From positions 1-51,296 of the forward strand of contig DYEF01000071.1 in NCBI GenBank assembly GCA_020725805.1: 51,296 nucleotides of DNA, written 5' to 3'. Source of the stretch: Bdellovibrio sp. Its GTDB lineage: Bacteria; Myxococcota; SpSt-1050. A model generated the notes under the pieces. It saw only the letters and a list, made by a program, of their open reading frames with translations. It was not told the origin of the DNA and did not search any database. The stretch's first letter is position 1. Each line of letters opens with the position of its first letter. Shown here one piece after another: positions 35,501 to 43,101 of the stretch. A program made the position numbers and the translations under genes.

Positions 35501-38432
35501 CAGGTTTTGCATTCCGGATCTCAACATTGACAGCATCTACGGAAGTATCAATACCGTCAGAGACTTCAAGTTCAAAGACATAATTCCCCTTTTCGAGAGC
35601 GGTTGAATATACGGCATCTGTAGAGAGAAGTTCTCCGTTCAGTTTCCATCTGAAAGTTATCGCATCCCCGTCTGGGTCTAAACTCTTCGAGCCATCAAGA
35701 ACGACAGGAGTCTTCTTTGCCGTGGCAGTAATACTTATATCTGCTCCGGCATTGGCAACCGGTTTGCTGTTTGTAACATTGATATTTACTAAATCCTCCG
35801 CCTTTGCAAGCAGATCGGTTGCACTCAGTTTGAACTTCAGAACCTCCAGAGATTCAGGCGCGATAAAAGAAATAATATACTCGCCGGCTCTGCCCTGTTC
35901 CTGGGTAAAGTTTACCATAGTTCCGCTTATCTGCTCCCACTTTACATCGAGTATATCCCCGTCAGGGTCTGATGCGGTCCCGATAATGGTAACCTTCTTG
36001 CCGTGAAGAACATTCTGGTCATCCCCTGCACTTACCAGCGGCGCACGGTTCAGTCTCTCATCCTCTGCCTGTATTACGGCCTTTGCAGGTTTACTGTATT
36101 TATATCCGTTATAAACCAGAAGTCCGATCTCCACTATCTCCTTTTTGGGACCAGCGGGTGACTGGAAAGAGACCTTCGGGTCACTAATAGAACTGAGATT
36201 TACAGGCACACCTGAGATCTGATACCAGTTATATGTAAGCTGCCTCGACTGAGGGTCAGAGGATTTTGAACCATCAAGTGTTATGTTCTTCTGAAAACCG
36301 GTCCTGACAAACAAAGGTTCAATGACGGCAGTCGGTTCATCAATCTGGGCGGTCGTGACATTTACATTTACGATCGCCGGATCCGAGTCCTCCATTCCGT
36401 CGTTCACAACAAGGGCAAACTTCAGTAATCCGGGACTTTGCGGAGCCACAAAAGAGGAAATGACCTTATCCGAATCCATAAGATTAACCTGCTCACCCTC
36501 TATCTGACTCCATTTGTAAGTAAGCGGGTCGCCGTCCTGGTCTTCGGACAGAATCCCGCTCAGATAAACTGTCTGCCCTGTATAGACAGTCTGGTCAAGT
36601 CCGGCATTTGCCCTTGGCTTGTTATTACTGACCTTTACCCTCACGATTACTTCATCGGGCTGACTGAAGGATTTACCGTCACTGACAATCAGGACGAACT
36701 TCAGTATAGTCTGTTTGTTGGGAGCTGTAAATCCGGGTGTTGCAGTATCTGCCCCGTCCAGTGTAACCGGATCACCTGAGACCTGATACCAGTTATACGT
36801 AATCACATCTCCGTCAGGGTCAAAAGATGCACTTCCGTCAAGTTTGGCAATGCCGCCGCCGAATACAACTATGTCCGGACCGGCATTCGCAACAGGACTG
36901 CGGTTACCTGACTGCTGTACGAAAATCTTTACCTCATCCGGAACACTGTTGGCCTTGCCGTCACTCACAATGAGACCGATTACAATCTCACCTTCCTTCG
37001 AAGGGGCAATAAACTGTGCAACGGCATTGTTGTACCCGCTAATTATTACAGGTTCACCGGATTTCTGATACCAGGTAAACGAGATAGTATCGTTGTCGGG
37101 GTCCTTACTTTTGAGACCGCTTAATACAACTACGCTGCCCGGTGCAACTGTCTGATCATCTCCGGCGTCCGCCAATGGAGCGTTGTTTAAGGTGTCCTTG
37201 ACATTTATCACAACATTATCCGGTTCAGAATAGGCCTTGCCGTCATATACAATAAGCGAAAACTCCATTCTGGCTTCACTGGGGGGAGCCTTGAAGTTAG
37301 CGATAACAGAGGTGCTGTCATAAATTGTTGTATTGGGTCCGCCTGTCTGAATCCATTCATAGGTAAGGACATCTCCGTCCTCATCATAGCTCTGACCACC
37401 GTTGAGATATACAGTGGAACTTATCCTTACTGTCTGGTCTGAACCTGCGTTCGCAACAGGTGCACGGTTTGCCCCGCTCCTGACAAGTACAATTGTTTCA
37501 TCAGATGAGAAGAGACCAAAGGAATCAGTAACAGTCAGTTTGAAGACAAGCTCAGCATCCTCCTCAGGGGCAGTAAATGATGCGACGGCATTTTTATCAT
37601 TTTGAATTTCTACAGATTTGCCTGAGACCTGAGACCATTTATATGTAATCTTGTCGCCTATATCAGGGTCAAATGACAAAAGTCCGGAGAGGATAACCTT
37701 CGAACCGTAAACAACCTGCTGGTCCCTGCCTGCATTTGCGAACGGCTCTCTGTTTGCCGGTATTACCGTAACTTTCACTGTATCAGAAGAGACAGTTCCC
37801 ATATGGTCATCGGCAGTAAACTTAAACTCTATCTCCTGTGGTACGTCAGGGGCCTTAAAAGAAATACTCAGTTGTTCCCAGTCTGCAACACCTACGGGTG
37901 TACCGCCAAGCTGCTCCCACTTCACACTGTAGTAAAGGTCAGCGGGATCACTCTGAACAGTTGCAGTAAGAGTAACCGTAGAACCCGCATTTACAACCTG
38001 ATCCTGTCCTGCATTTACAATCAGGATATTGGGTTTGCCGCTGGATACGAAAACCGTAGCATATGCAGGATTACTTTTGAGTTTGCCGTCACTGACGACC
38101 AGCTTGACGAAATAAACGCCCTTGAGACGGGGTATAAAGGTGATTTTACTGCCGTTATCCTGCAACGAGATAGACGGTGCACTCTTTACATCCTTACCAG
38201 TATCATCCTTCCCGGTCGGAAAACTTATTATACTCCACTCAAATGTAAGGGTATCACCGTCAGCATCCTTACCTTCACCTGAAACAGTTACCGCATTACC
38301 CGTCTTACCCTCAATCATAGATTTGGGAATATTTGCCTCAGGGGCCGAATTAATTACCACCGAACCCGAACACGAGAAAATTATCAAAACTGAGCATAAT
38401 ACAAAAAATGAGCTCATTATTTTTGAAAACAT
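29574..38432 (-). CDS. Giant Ig-like/PKD repeat lipoprotein with C-terminal beta-propeller
   Basis: The protein has 2952 residues. The lipobox IIFSC puts the lipidated Cys at 21. Residues about 30-1060 are about eleven PKD/REJ-type Ig modules of 90-95 residues with ANAG-x-DQ-x-V and DPDGD-x-x-TY-x-W. Residues about 1064-1390 are three Big_1/invasin-like modules (GTIVL, ADG, SxPIKD). Residues about 1390-2457 are about ten further modules (TAG ... VTVTAKD ... YNN/YDN ... TSFTGTV). Another PKD-like module follows, then residues about 2597-2952 look like a beta-propeller (DNDNNVWFAEWP, ATGNGLYRL). It is probably an outer-membrane-anchored surface or adhesion protein; ligand unknown. AGGAGG is 8 nt before the ATG. 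The last domain, which resembles regulator-type propellers, is a weak assignment. Confidence 0.88.
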   Translation of the reverse strand: MFSKIMSSFFVLCSVLIIFSCSGSVVINSAPEANIPKSMIEGKTGNAVTVSGEGKDADGDTLTFEWSIISFPTGKDDTGKDVKSAPSISLQDNGSKITFIPRLKGVYFVKLVVSDGKLKSNPAYATVFVSSGKPNILIVNAGQDQVVNAGSTVTLTATVQSDPADLYYSVKWEQLGGTPVGVADWEQLSISFKAPDVPQEIEFKFTADDHMGTVSSDTVKVTVIPANREPFANAGRDQQVVYGSKVILSGLLSFDPDIGDKITYKWSQVSGKSVEIQNDKNAVASFTAPEEDAELVFKLTVTDSFGLFSSDETIVLVRSGANRAPVANAGSDQTVRISSTVYLNGGQSYDEDGDVLTYEWIQTGGPNTTIYDSTSVIANFKAPPSEARMEFSLIVYDGKAYSEPDNVVINVKDTLNNAPLADAGDDQTVAPGSVVVLSGLKSKDPDNDTISFTWYQKSGEPVIISGYNNAVAQFIAPSKEGEIVIGLIVSDGKANSVPDEVKIFVQQSGNRSPVANAGPDIVVFGGGIAKLDGSASFDPDGDVITYNWYQVSGDPVTLDGADTATPGFTAPNKQTILKFVLIVSDGKSFSQPDEVIVRVKVSNNKPRANAGLDQTVYTGQTVYLSGILSEDQDGDPLTYKWSQIEGEQVNLMDSDKVISSFVAPQSPGLLKFALVVNDGMEDSDPAIVNVNVTTAQIDEPTAVIEPLFVRTGFQKNITLDGSKSSDPQSRQLTYNWYQISGVPVNLSSISDPKVSFQSPAGPKKEIVEIGLLVYNGYKYSKPAKAVIQAEDERLNRAPLVSAGDDQNVLHGKKVTIIGTASDPDGDILDVKWEQISGTMVNFTQEQGRAGEYIISFIAPESLEVLKFKLSATDLLAKAEDLVNINVTNSKPVANAGADISITATAKKTPVVLDGSKSLDPDGDAITFRWKLNGELLSTDAVYSTALEKGNYVFELEVSDGIDTSVDAVNVEIRNAKPVANAGPDLFVASKGALTPVVLDGSLSYDPDEDPLTFTWKENGNTIAQGKVASVNLSNGKHTIQLEVTDGTEYVTDELIVDVDVGPPYGTIVLRVNPAELLANGTDKATVTSDPIKDENGTTVKDNNLITVSCDICTVNAQDADPNISGIQVTTKNGVITFEVQAGTVKGTAKISAQAVPPGTASGSVNLPLKAGNPTGTIVLNAVPKAIIADGVSESNITSEPIKDSSGNIVEDGNKVTISSTAGTLIATDADPGLSGIQVVTANGIITFKLRSASQVGNANVSAASVAGNATGSTTVNFISGNPAGNIVLTASPAEINADGTSTSTISSDPIKDDKNNVVPDGVLITVSTTLGTITTPDADPGTSGTQVATDSQGKITFVVKSSTVSGTATINAASVLGNATGSTTLKMKAGSPHHLSFTIQPPSTVKAGDIFTSFSVSVLDANNNLVDWDNTTQIMVSSTGTSLLQGTLTKTVSGGIASFNNIFYTKAETIKVRAQTGGVTDALSNDVTVTAGNPSRIVFDTQPPSAITVGSVFDVRTCTADQYGNIVTTGVSSYQVGLRLKQEQSVEYLPRPSTSAGCAIFTGVGITGKIDLTTRASKTPYNLEAFATGYTTGESNAFNVNPGPVDHLIYNPAPPLSYKAGSTMSLFSAILKDVYNNTIFTDNTTVISLSLYKGTSTLSGTTAKIVTEGVAQFSDISYCKVETIAIKASALAKEVNSADISVTAGDLSKFSVSGIPATVQDCANNTVTVIPKDACDNTIGSYRGTVQFSSNDARAVLPADYTFTAGDNGMHLFPNVQLKTPGTNFYVRVRDKDQPTITGEISPITVTLGPLSKFEVKDVKSPFEAGTTSNVTVTAKNACDNTVTSFTGTVHFTTDDTNPQVQLPADYTFVAGDNGTKTFTNGVKLITAGSRYVKAEQVGNPSINGQQSGINVTATTLHHLSVYGLPSQYPACGSRSVTVEAKDIYDNRVTTYTGTVSFSSNDTQATMPANYTFVAGDQGIKSVPGVVLRTLGSNYYVKAEQVGNPSINGQQSPLEVVPGDAKILVVDQITSPVTAGTPSNVRVTAYDQCGAGNGNVAINYKGTIQFTTSDPSTHPDKKLPANYTFVSSDLGTRTFPNGVTLVTAGTQSVTATDTITSTITGTQSNIQVLPVTTDQYLAYQTQPSSPQTAGVNWPQAFSVKRVDRYSNNITGDNSTQVNVEAAPGASSTLNGTKSATMSNSVATFAANTINYTKAETIKVRASATGFTSVDSSNVVVNPGSPAKLAFGTQPPSTVTAGVVWSNFNVVVRDAYDNNITTDSGRPITIAAATANTCASNLATNLNGTLTQNTSSGVSTFNNINYTVATSLSVKATSTGLSDACSSTVTVNPASLDHFLITANGGGNIGTQTVGTAFGIDITAQDAFNNTVTSFAGNVSLASNGCGGGALLNGDPQNTTSFSAGKLTNYQVTYTKACADTYLSATGSGKSGNSNHFQVCSDGMLAVPVAKDKNGNVTNTRFIPGDIIQLDASQSLGPGCGAVVRYEWTVASTSTTGARFINPADGSYLSEPVTIPNPVVIACDLNTNNNNPGDDLVTTCSTTTNKIITFQLRVCNNASCNDKTDTKTLDVTINGLQQLSAGNFLDVAVAKGGNRVREAYATQSGSTSGYRWNIVNQVLDSINLSVGGDIVDKGLRRIIMDNDNNVWFAEWPDGNFDGDGEVIKWNPNTGAVTVEKNLCIDPDGQTGSDIRLLGNGWSCTNDVGGIYAMAFDPNNFNNLFISTDDGVTYIYLNGNDNNWQCDSRGGADGTRGEQTYAIGFDNQGKRYVYNAYDERLKIYSDPYSCASIWSGDFYGGSVTDNIFSITPGSTNEIWIASWESDKKVRRITNTSSINGTTAPVYDELTAAGHLGKQTSVFSNQTVDIERDGTASSHELWFAQIGAICRYIRTAYSGINPYFMCFGSKTVSYNAVGFYTNGIGDRTYYFATGNGLYRLKDY

Positions 38433-38811
38433 AGCCCATACCTCCTAATGTTTTAAATAATACCACAATAAACCCGATAAAACAATACTAATGTGGGAAA
38501 AGAACATATATATTCCGTGATTTCAAATCAGTCTACCAAACTAAAAATTTTACATTAAGAAGGAGAACTGAAATCTCCGGTAACTTACTGCTTTTGATAT
38601 AAATTGGACTTATCAGTTCACCAAAAGGACACCAAAAGCCCTATGTACATAGCAATAACTATTTAGAAAACTGCTTAAATATTACTCATAATATTCAACA
38701 TTACCTAGCACCCGAACCAAATAACCATAAAATTTCCCTTAATACTAACATTTACGAATGTAGCTGACACCGAAACCAAGTGAAACAGCAACCGGTAAAT
38801 ACAGCTCAATA
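38433..38811. other. Intergenic region between ftsK and the giant lipoprotein gene
   Basis: This is 379 bp without a plausible full gene. It holds the promoter and ribosome binding site of the giant lipoprotein gene (38433-38485), a short near-direct repeat CACCAAAAG (38621 region), and, on the minus strand next to ftsK, a 23-codon open stretch that reads like the end of a beta-barrel protein (38745-38816). No ftsK terminator with a good stem was found. The rest is AT-rich. Confidence 0.7.
38457..38485 (-). promoter_or_regulatory. Promoter of the giant lipoprotein gene
   Basis: Minus strand: -35 TTGTTT (38485-38480), 17-bp spacer, -10 TATTAT (38462-38457), 25 bp before the ATG at 38432. Confidence 0.5.
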
Positions 38812-38816
38812 TTAAA
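38745..38816 (-). pseudogene. Possible remnant of a beta-barrel protein C-terminus
   Basis: The minus strand has an open stretch of 23 codons between a TGA and a TAG, directly after ftsK. It reads IELYLPVAVSLGFGVSYIR, alternating polar and hydrophobic residues as in the last strands of outer-membrane barrels. It has no start codon or ribosome binding site. It may be a gene fossil or chance. Confidence 0.25.
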
Positions 38817-41109
38817 TCAATACCTGTCTTGGCTTTGAACCGTTGGCAGGACCGACTATACCTTCCTTTTCCATCTGTTCAACCATCCTTGCAGCCCTGT
38901 TGAAACCTATATTGAGTCTCCTCTGGAGCATGGAAATCGAGGCATTCCGCGTTGTCTTCACAATATTTACCGCCTCCTGATAGAGTCTCTCGTCCTCACT
39001 CCCCGAACCGTCAGAACTCTCCTGAACCTCCTCTACCTCCAGAATTTCATCCTTATAGACAGGAGCACCCTGTGATTTTAGAAATTTAACGACCTCCTTA
39101 ATTTCCTCTTCATCCACATAGGCACCGTGCACTCTCTCAAGCCTGTTCGAGGCACCCGGCAGATAAACCAGCATATCACCCATACCCAAAAGAGCCTCGG
39201 CGCCCTGAGAATCCAGAATTGTCCTCGAATCTATCTGGGATGCGACCCTGAATGAAATTCTCGCCGGAAAATTCGCCTTGATAATTCCCGAAATGACATC
39301 TGTTGATGGTCTCTGTGTGGCAAGAATAAGATGAATACCGACTGCCCGCGCCATCTGTGAGAGTCTGGTTACACAGGATTCAACATCTTTGGGAGCAACC
39401 ATCATAAGGTCGGCAAACTCATCGACTATCAGGACTATATATTCGAGTCTTTTCAGCGGTTCACCGGTCATCTCTTCATATCCCTCGGGAATCTTCTCAT
39501 CACCTTTGAGTATCTTATCGGCCTTTTTATTGAAGTTGATGATATCCCTTACACCAAGCATTGCAAGTTTGTGATATCTCTTCTCCATCTCATTTACAGC
39601 CCACTTGAGAGCTATTGCCGCTTTCTGCGGGTCTGTAACCACGGGGAGCATAAGATGCGGAATACCCTCATAAATGGAAAGTTCCACGACCTTCGGGTCA
39701 ACAAGTATAAACTTGACATCATCAGGTCTGTGCTTAAAGAGAATACTCATAAGCATTGTATTTACCGAAACAGACTTTCCTGCACCTGTAGCACCCGCAA
39801 CCAGAAGATGCGGCATCTTGGTCAGGTCAACGACAAACGGCACACCCTCTGAATTCTTCCCGATAGCAAGAGGGAGAATCTTATTCGAATCGGTAAATGC
39901 CTTGTCCTCCAGAATTTCCCTCAGATAGACTCCTTCTCTCTCTTTATTCGGGACCTCCACACCTACAACAGATTTTCCGGGGATAGGGGCAAGAATCCTT
40001 ACCTTTGTGGCCTCAAGTGCCATTGCAATATCATTGGAGAGAGCAAGTATCTTCGAAAGTTTTACACCGGGTCCGGGGGCCATTTCATACATCGTAATAA
40101 CCGGTCCCGGCCTGATATTGACAACTTTGGAATCAATATCAAAATTCTTGAACTTCTCTTCGAGCCGCCGGGCATATTCCTTGAGCTCCTCCTCGTTGAT
40201 TTTTCTGGAATTCTTCGGAGGCATTTTCAGTAATGCAGAAGACGGCAGAACATATTCCCCATCGGAGACAGAGATCTTTTCTTCCTTCTCTTCCTTCTTT
40301 TTCGGGGGTTTCTCCTTCTTCTTCTCCTTTACAATAGTCTCTACAATAAGTGGTTCGGCCTTCTCCTTTTCGTCATTTTTCTTCAGAACTTCGATAACAG
40401 TCTTCTCTGGTTTTATTATCTTCACATCTTCCTTCTTTTCTTCTATCTGCGTATCTTTTCCGTCCGGCAGCGTCTTATCAAGAACCTCATCGGTCTTTAC
40501 AAAGATAAACAGGAATGTCTTTTTAAGAAAGGAAAAGAGTTTACGTATAATGTCCACGGAAGAAATACTCGTCGTGAGCGTAAGACCTATCATAAAGAAT
40601 ACAACCGAAAGAACTCCGCCGCCTATTGCACCGAAAAGAGATTTCAGTACACTCCCCAGATGATATCCGATAACGCCTTCTATTTTGAGACCAGCGATGA
40701 GAAGGCCTCCGATTGTGATATTAATGAATGACGAGATACCAGTTATAAGCAGGATAGTACCGAGAATCTGATATATCTGGAACCTGAGAATCTGATTTCT
40801 GATAAGCGATACAGAGATAAACATCAGACCTGCTGCAAAGGCAAATGACGACAATCCCATAAGAGTAAACAGACCCCTGAATAAAAAATTGCCGACAACA
40901 CCTATCAGATTCTTTTCAAATTCAAAAGTACCCCAGATCAAACTTAACAAAACAATAACTGATAATCCGACAAGTACAATCCCCGTAATCTCTTTCCTGA
41001 AGTCCGGCTTCTTCTTCTTTTCTTCCTTACCGATATCGCTCTGATTCTCTTCCGGATTCTGTCCGGAATTATTTTTTAAATTCCTGCTTATACTCTCCTT
41101 CCGGGCCAT
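38812..41109 (-). CDS. ftsK: DNA translocase FtsK/SpoIIIE
   Basis: Septal DNA pump that moves and helps resolve chromosomes at division. The protein has 765 residues. Four or five N-terminal membrane segments (about 36-195) are followed by a Lys/Glu-rich linker (about 215-285), a beta domain, and the RecA-like motor with Walker A GATGAGKS near 438-446 and Walker B IVLIVDEFADL near 565. The C-terminal winged helix (gamma domain, about 700-765: SISMLQRRLNIGFNRAARM) recognises KOPS-type sequences. Compared with E. coli the linker is short, as in SpoIIIE-sized proteins. It lies 81 bp after the PpiD-like gene on the same strand; a weak hairpin with a T-run lies between them. Confidence 0.95.
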   Translation of the reverse strand: MARKESISRNLKNNSGQNPEENQSDIGKEEKKKKPDFRKEITGIVLVGLSVIVLLSLIWGTFEFEKNLIGVVGNFLFRGLFTLMGLSSFAFAAGLMFISVSLIRNQILRFQIYQILGTILLITGISSFINITIGGLLIAGLKIEGVIGYHLGSVLKSLFGAIGGGVLSVVFFMIGLTLTTSISSVDIIRKLFSFLKKTFLFIFVKTDEVLDKTLPDGKDTQIEEKKEDVKIIKPEKTVIEVLKKNDEKEKAEPLIVETIVKEKKKEKPPKKKEEKEEKISVSDGEYVLPSSALLKMPPKNSRKINEEELKEYARRLEEKFKNFDIDSKVVNIRPGPVITMYEMAPGPGVKLSKILALSNDIAMALEATKVRILAPIPGKSVVGVEVPNKEREGVYLREILEDKAFTDSNKILPLAIGKNSEGVPFVVDLTKMPHLLVAGATGAGKSVSVNTMLMSILFKHRPDDVKFILVDPKVVELSIYEGIPHLMLPVVTDPQKAAIALKWAVNEMEKRYHKLAMLGVRDIINFNKKADKILKGDEKIPEGYEEMTGEPLKRLEYIVLIVDEFADLMMVAPKDVESCVTRLSQMARAVGIHLILATQRPSTDVISGIIKANFPARISFRVASQIDSRTILDSQGAEALLGMGDMLVYLPGASNRLERVHGAYVDEEEIKEVVKFLKSQGAPVYKDEILEVEEVQESSDGSGSEDERLYQEAVNIVKTTRNASISMLQRRLNIGFNRAARMVEQMEKEGIVGPANGSKPRQVLI

Positions 41110-41190
41110 TTATTGCCTCCGTCCCTCAAATGCAATTTTACACAGAGAGCATAAAAAAGCAAATTTTTAACCGGCTTTTAAGGGACTCAA

Positions 41191-42789
41191 TCAGAAGTCC
41201 ATATCCTTGGAACGTTTCTCTTCGTAGGAGACAAGCGTAGTATTTATTGTTACCTTTGCCTTTTCTCTTAGTGATTTGATAAATTCCTGAATCACGGCAC
41301 CCTGTCTCGATGCCTCAAGCATCTTCATATACTGGTCTCTTTCCTTCTCGAAATCCGCTCTGGTCTTTACTTCTCTCTCCTTAAGAGAGACCAGATAATA
41401 AAAGTTGCCCACTTTTATGATATCTGTCAGGTTTTCTGCAATACCGTTCTCGGTAAAAATCCGTTTCATCAGTTCTTCGGAAACCCCTATTCCGGGAATA
41501 TAACTCTGGGATGCATTGAACATTCCCGTCTCCTTGAGAACCGCTGTATCAGGTTCTGGCGCTCCTACAACCATTGTATCATGGTCGTGCTCCTTTTCCT
41601 TCGGTACGAGTTCCTCAAGTTTCTTTCCTGATTTCAATTGAGAAAGGAGTTTATCGGCATCCGACCTGACCAGTTCATCAGCCTTACCGTCAGCAATTAT
41701 CTTTCTTGCAATCTCTCTCTCTACCTCTTTCAGTTCCCTCTTAACCGCCTCCTTGGTACCTTCCATCTTAATTATATGATAACCAAAAATCGTTCTTACC
41801 GGTTCCTCTGTAATCTCTCCGTCCTTAAGCTTCTTAACCGCCTCTTCGAAGGGTTTTACCATTCTGCCTTCAGAAAAATAGTCGAGGTCTCCGCCTCTCA
41901 CCTTACTCACTTCATCCTCTGAATACTGCTTTGCAAGGTCCTCGAATTTGGCACCGGATTTTATATCGGCAATTATCTTTTTCGCCTTCTCCAGCACCTT
42001 CTTCTCATCTGCCTCACCGGCATTCTGGGCGAGTTTCAGCAGAATATGTCTTGCCCTGTACTGCTTCGGCTGACTGAATTCCGAAATATGGGCATTGTAA
42101 TAAGTCTCAACCTTCTGATAGTCGTTTTTCAGCAGGTTATCAATCTCACTCTCCTCCACTTTTACATTCTTCATATGGAGTCTCGGGTCAAACTTGACAT
42201 AATACAGATTCACTTTATTGTTTCTCTTCAGATAATCCTTCAGAGCAGACTCTTCATCTACCTTCACGGAATCCTTTATGAGTTCAAGGAGCTTGATTGC
42301 AAGTATTCTCTTCTTTTGCTTCTCCTCGAACTTCTTAGGTGTAATCTGCATATGATATCTCACAATCTTTTCATAGAGATTGTAGTCAAATTCCCCGTTC
42401 TGCTGAAACATAGGTGACTCAGCTATGCTCTTTGCCACTTCTTCATCCGAGACCACAAGGTTATATTTTTCGGCCATCTGAGCAAGTATTTCAAGGTCCA
42501 CGAGTTCATCCATCACAGACTGCCTGAGATTCATATTCTTCGCCATCTCTCTTGAAAAATTGGGATTGTATCTCTGCATTTCCCTGAATCTTGACGTATA
42601 TGCAAAATTGAAATCCTCAATGGAAATAACGGAGTGATTGACTTTCGCAGCATAGGATACTACCCCGCATCCTCCTCTTGTTCTCTTAAAACTCCCGGGA
42701 CCGAAGAAGAAAAGAAACGTAACAATAATCATCAGGGTCAGAGCCCAGCTCCACGATGACTGCTTTTCCTTTCTCAGTTTATCTAACAT
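41191..42789 (-). CDS. PpiD/SurA-like membrane-anchored peptidyl-prolyl isomerase
   Basis: The protein has 532 residues from the chosen start. An N-terminal anchor (about 12-32, WSWALTLMIIVTFLFFFGPG) is followed by a SurA-N/PpiD-N type helical domain and a parvulin rotamase domain (about 225-325) with RARHILLK, EDLAKQYSED, GGDLDYFSEGRMV and FGYHIIKME. It should help fold exported proteins at the periplasmic face of the inner membrane. I chose ATG 42789 because AAGGAG is 5 nt upstream and MLDKLRK starts the family pattern; an 18-codon extension is possible but unsupported. A promoter is proposed at 42856-42883. The last ~150 residues contain a second, weaker parvulin-like area. Confidence 0.9.
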   Translation of the reverse strand: MLDKLRKEKQSSWSWALTLMIIVTFLFFFGPGSFKRTRGGCGVVSYAAKVNHSVISIEDFNFAYTSRFREMQRYNPNFSREMAKNMNLRQSVMDELVDLEILAQMAEKYNLVVSDEEVAKSIAESPMFQQNGEFDYNLYEKIVRYHMQITPKKFEEKQKKRILAIKLLELIKDSVKVDEESALKDYLKRNNKVNLYYVKFDPRLHMKNVKVEESEIDNLLKNDYQKVETYYNAHISEFSQPKQYRARHILLKLAQNAGEADEKKVLEKAKKIIADIKSGAKFEDLAKQYSEDEVSKVRGGDLDYFSEGRMVKPFEEAVKKLKDGEITEEPVRTIFGYHIIKMEGTKEAVKRELKEVEREIARKIIADGKADELVRSDADKLLSQLKSGKKLEELVPKEKEHDHDTMVVGAPEPDTAVLKETGMFNASQSYIPGIGVSEELMKRIFTENGIAENLTDIIKVGNFYYLVSLKEREVKTRADFEKERDQYMKMLEASRQGAVIQEFIKSLREKAKVTINTTLVSYEEKRSKDMDF

Positions 42790-42855
42790 GGTAACTCCTT
42801 CATTGCTAAAAATATCTTCCTGACAAGTACGATATAAAAGCAAAAACAGGCGGCT

Positions 42856-42883
42856 ATAATAATGTAATGTTTCAAAAAATCAA
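42856..42883 (-). promoter_or_regulatory. Promoter of the PpiD-like gene
   Basis: Minus strand: -35 TTGATT (42883-42878), 16-bp spacer, -10 TATTAT (42861-42856), about 67 bp before the ATG at 42789. Confidence 0.45.
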
Positions 42884-42920
42884 GCAATTTTAATAAAAAT
42901 TTATATTTTAAGATGAAAAT

Positions 42921-43020
42921 CCGAACAACAGTGTCAGGTAAAACTTCTCGGGTACCGGACGGGCTCCAAATCTGTTGATTTAAAACCAGAGCCGATTGTG
43001 ATGTCAGAAAACCGGCGATG
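42921..43020. other. Structured non-coding segment between divergent promoters
   Basis: This stretch in the 312-bp gap 42790-43101 is richer in GC than its surroundings and can fold: GGCTC (42962-42966) pairs with GAGCC (42989-42993), enclosing AAATC (42968-42972) / GATTT (42977-42981) with a TGTT loop, and CCGG at 42955-42958 can pair with CCGG at 43012-43015. It is not a tRNA: no T-arm could be drawn. I do not recognise a known RNA family. It lies outside the leaders of both flanking genes if the promoters proposed here are correct. Confidence 0.35.
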
Positions 43021-43044
43021 GGCAACAGATTAATCAGAAAAAAT

Positions 43045-43073
43045 TTGACATTTTAAATATTTTATTCTAAATA
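43045..43073 (+). promoter_or_regulatory. Promoter of the PxxKW gene
   Basis: Perfect -35 TTGACA (43045-43050), 17-bp spacer, weak -10 TAAATA (43068-43073). The ATG at 43102 follows 28 bp later and has GGAGGT at 43090-43095. Confidence 0.5.
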
Positions 43074-43101
43074 CTTTTCCTCTTTTTACGGAGGTCGTGA
43101 A

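Noticed and set aside
29574-38432. Several separate genes instead of one giant gene
   Set aside because: The frame is uninterrupted with one signal peptide; plus-strand open frames here are shadows of the Ig-like repeats.
42790-42843. 18-codon N-terminal extension of the PpiD-like protein
   Set aside because: AAGGAG stands 5 nt before ATG 42789, and the family pattern MLDKLRK begins there.
42921-43020. Decayed tRNA-Trp, selC or tRNA-Leu
   Set aside because: A CTCCAAA loop-like string and a TTTAAAT string occur, but acceptor pairing and a T-arm could not be drawn on either strand.
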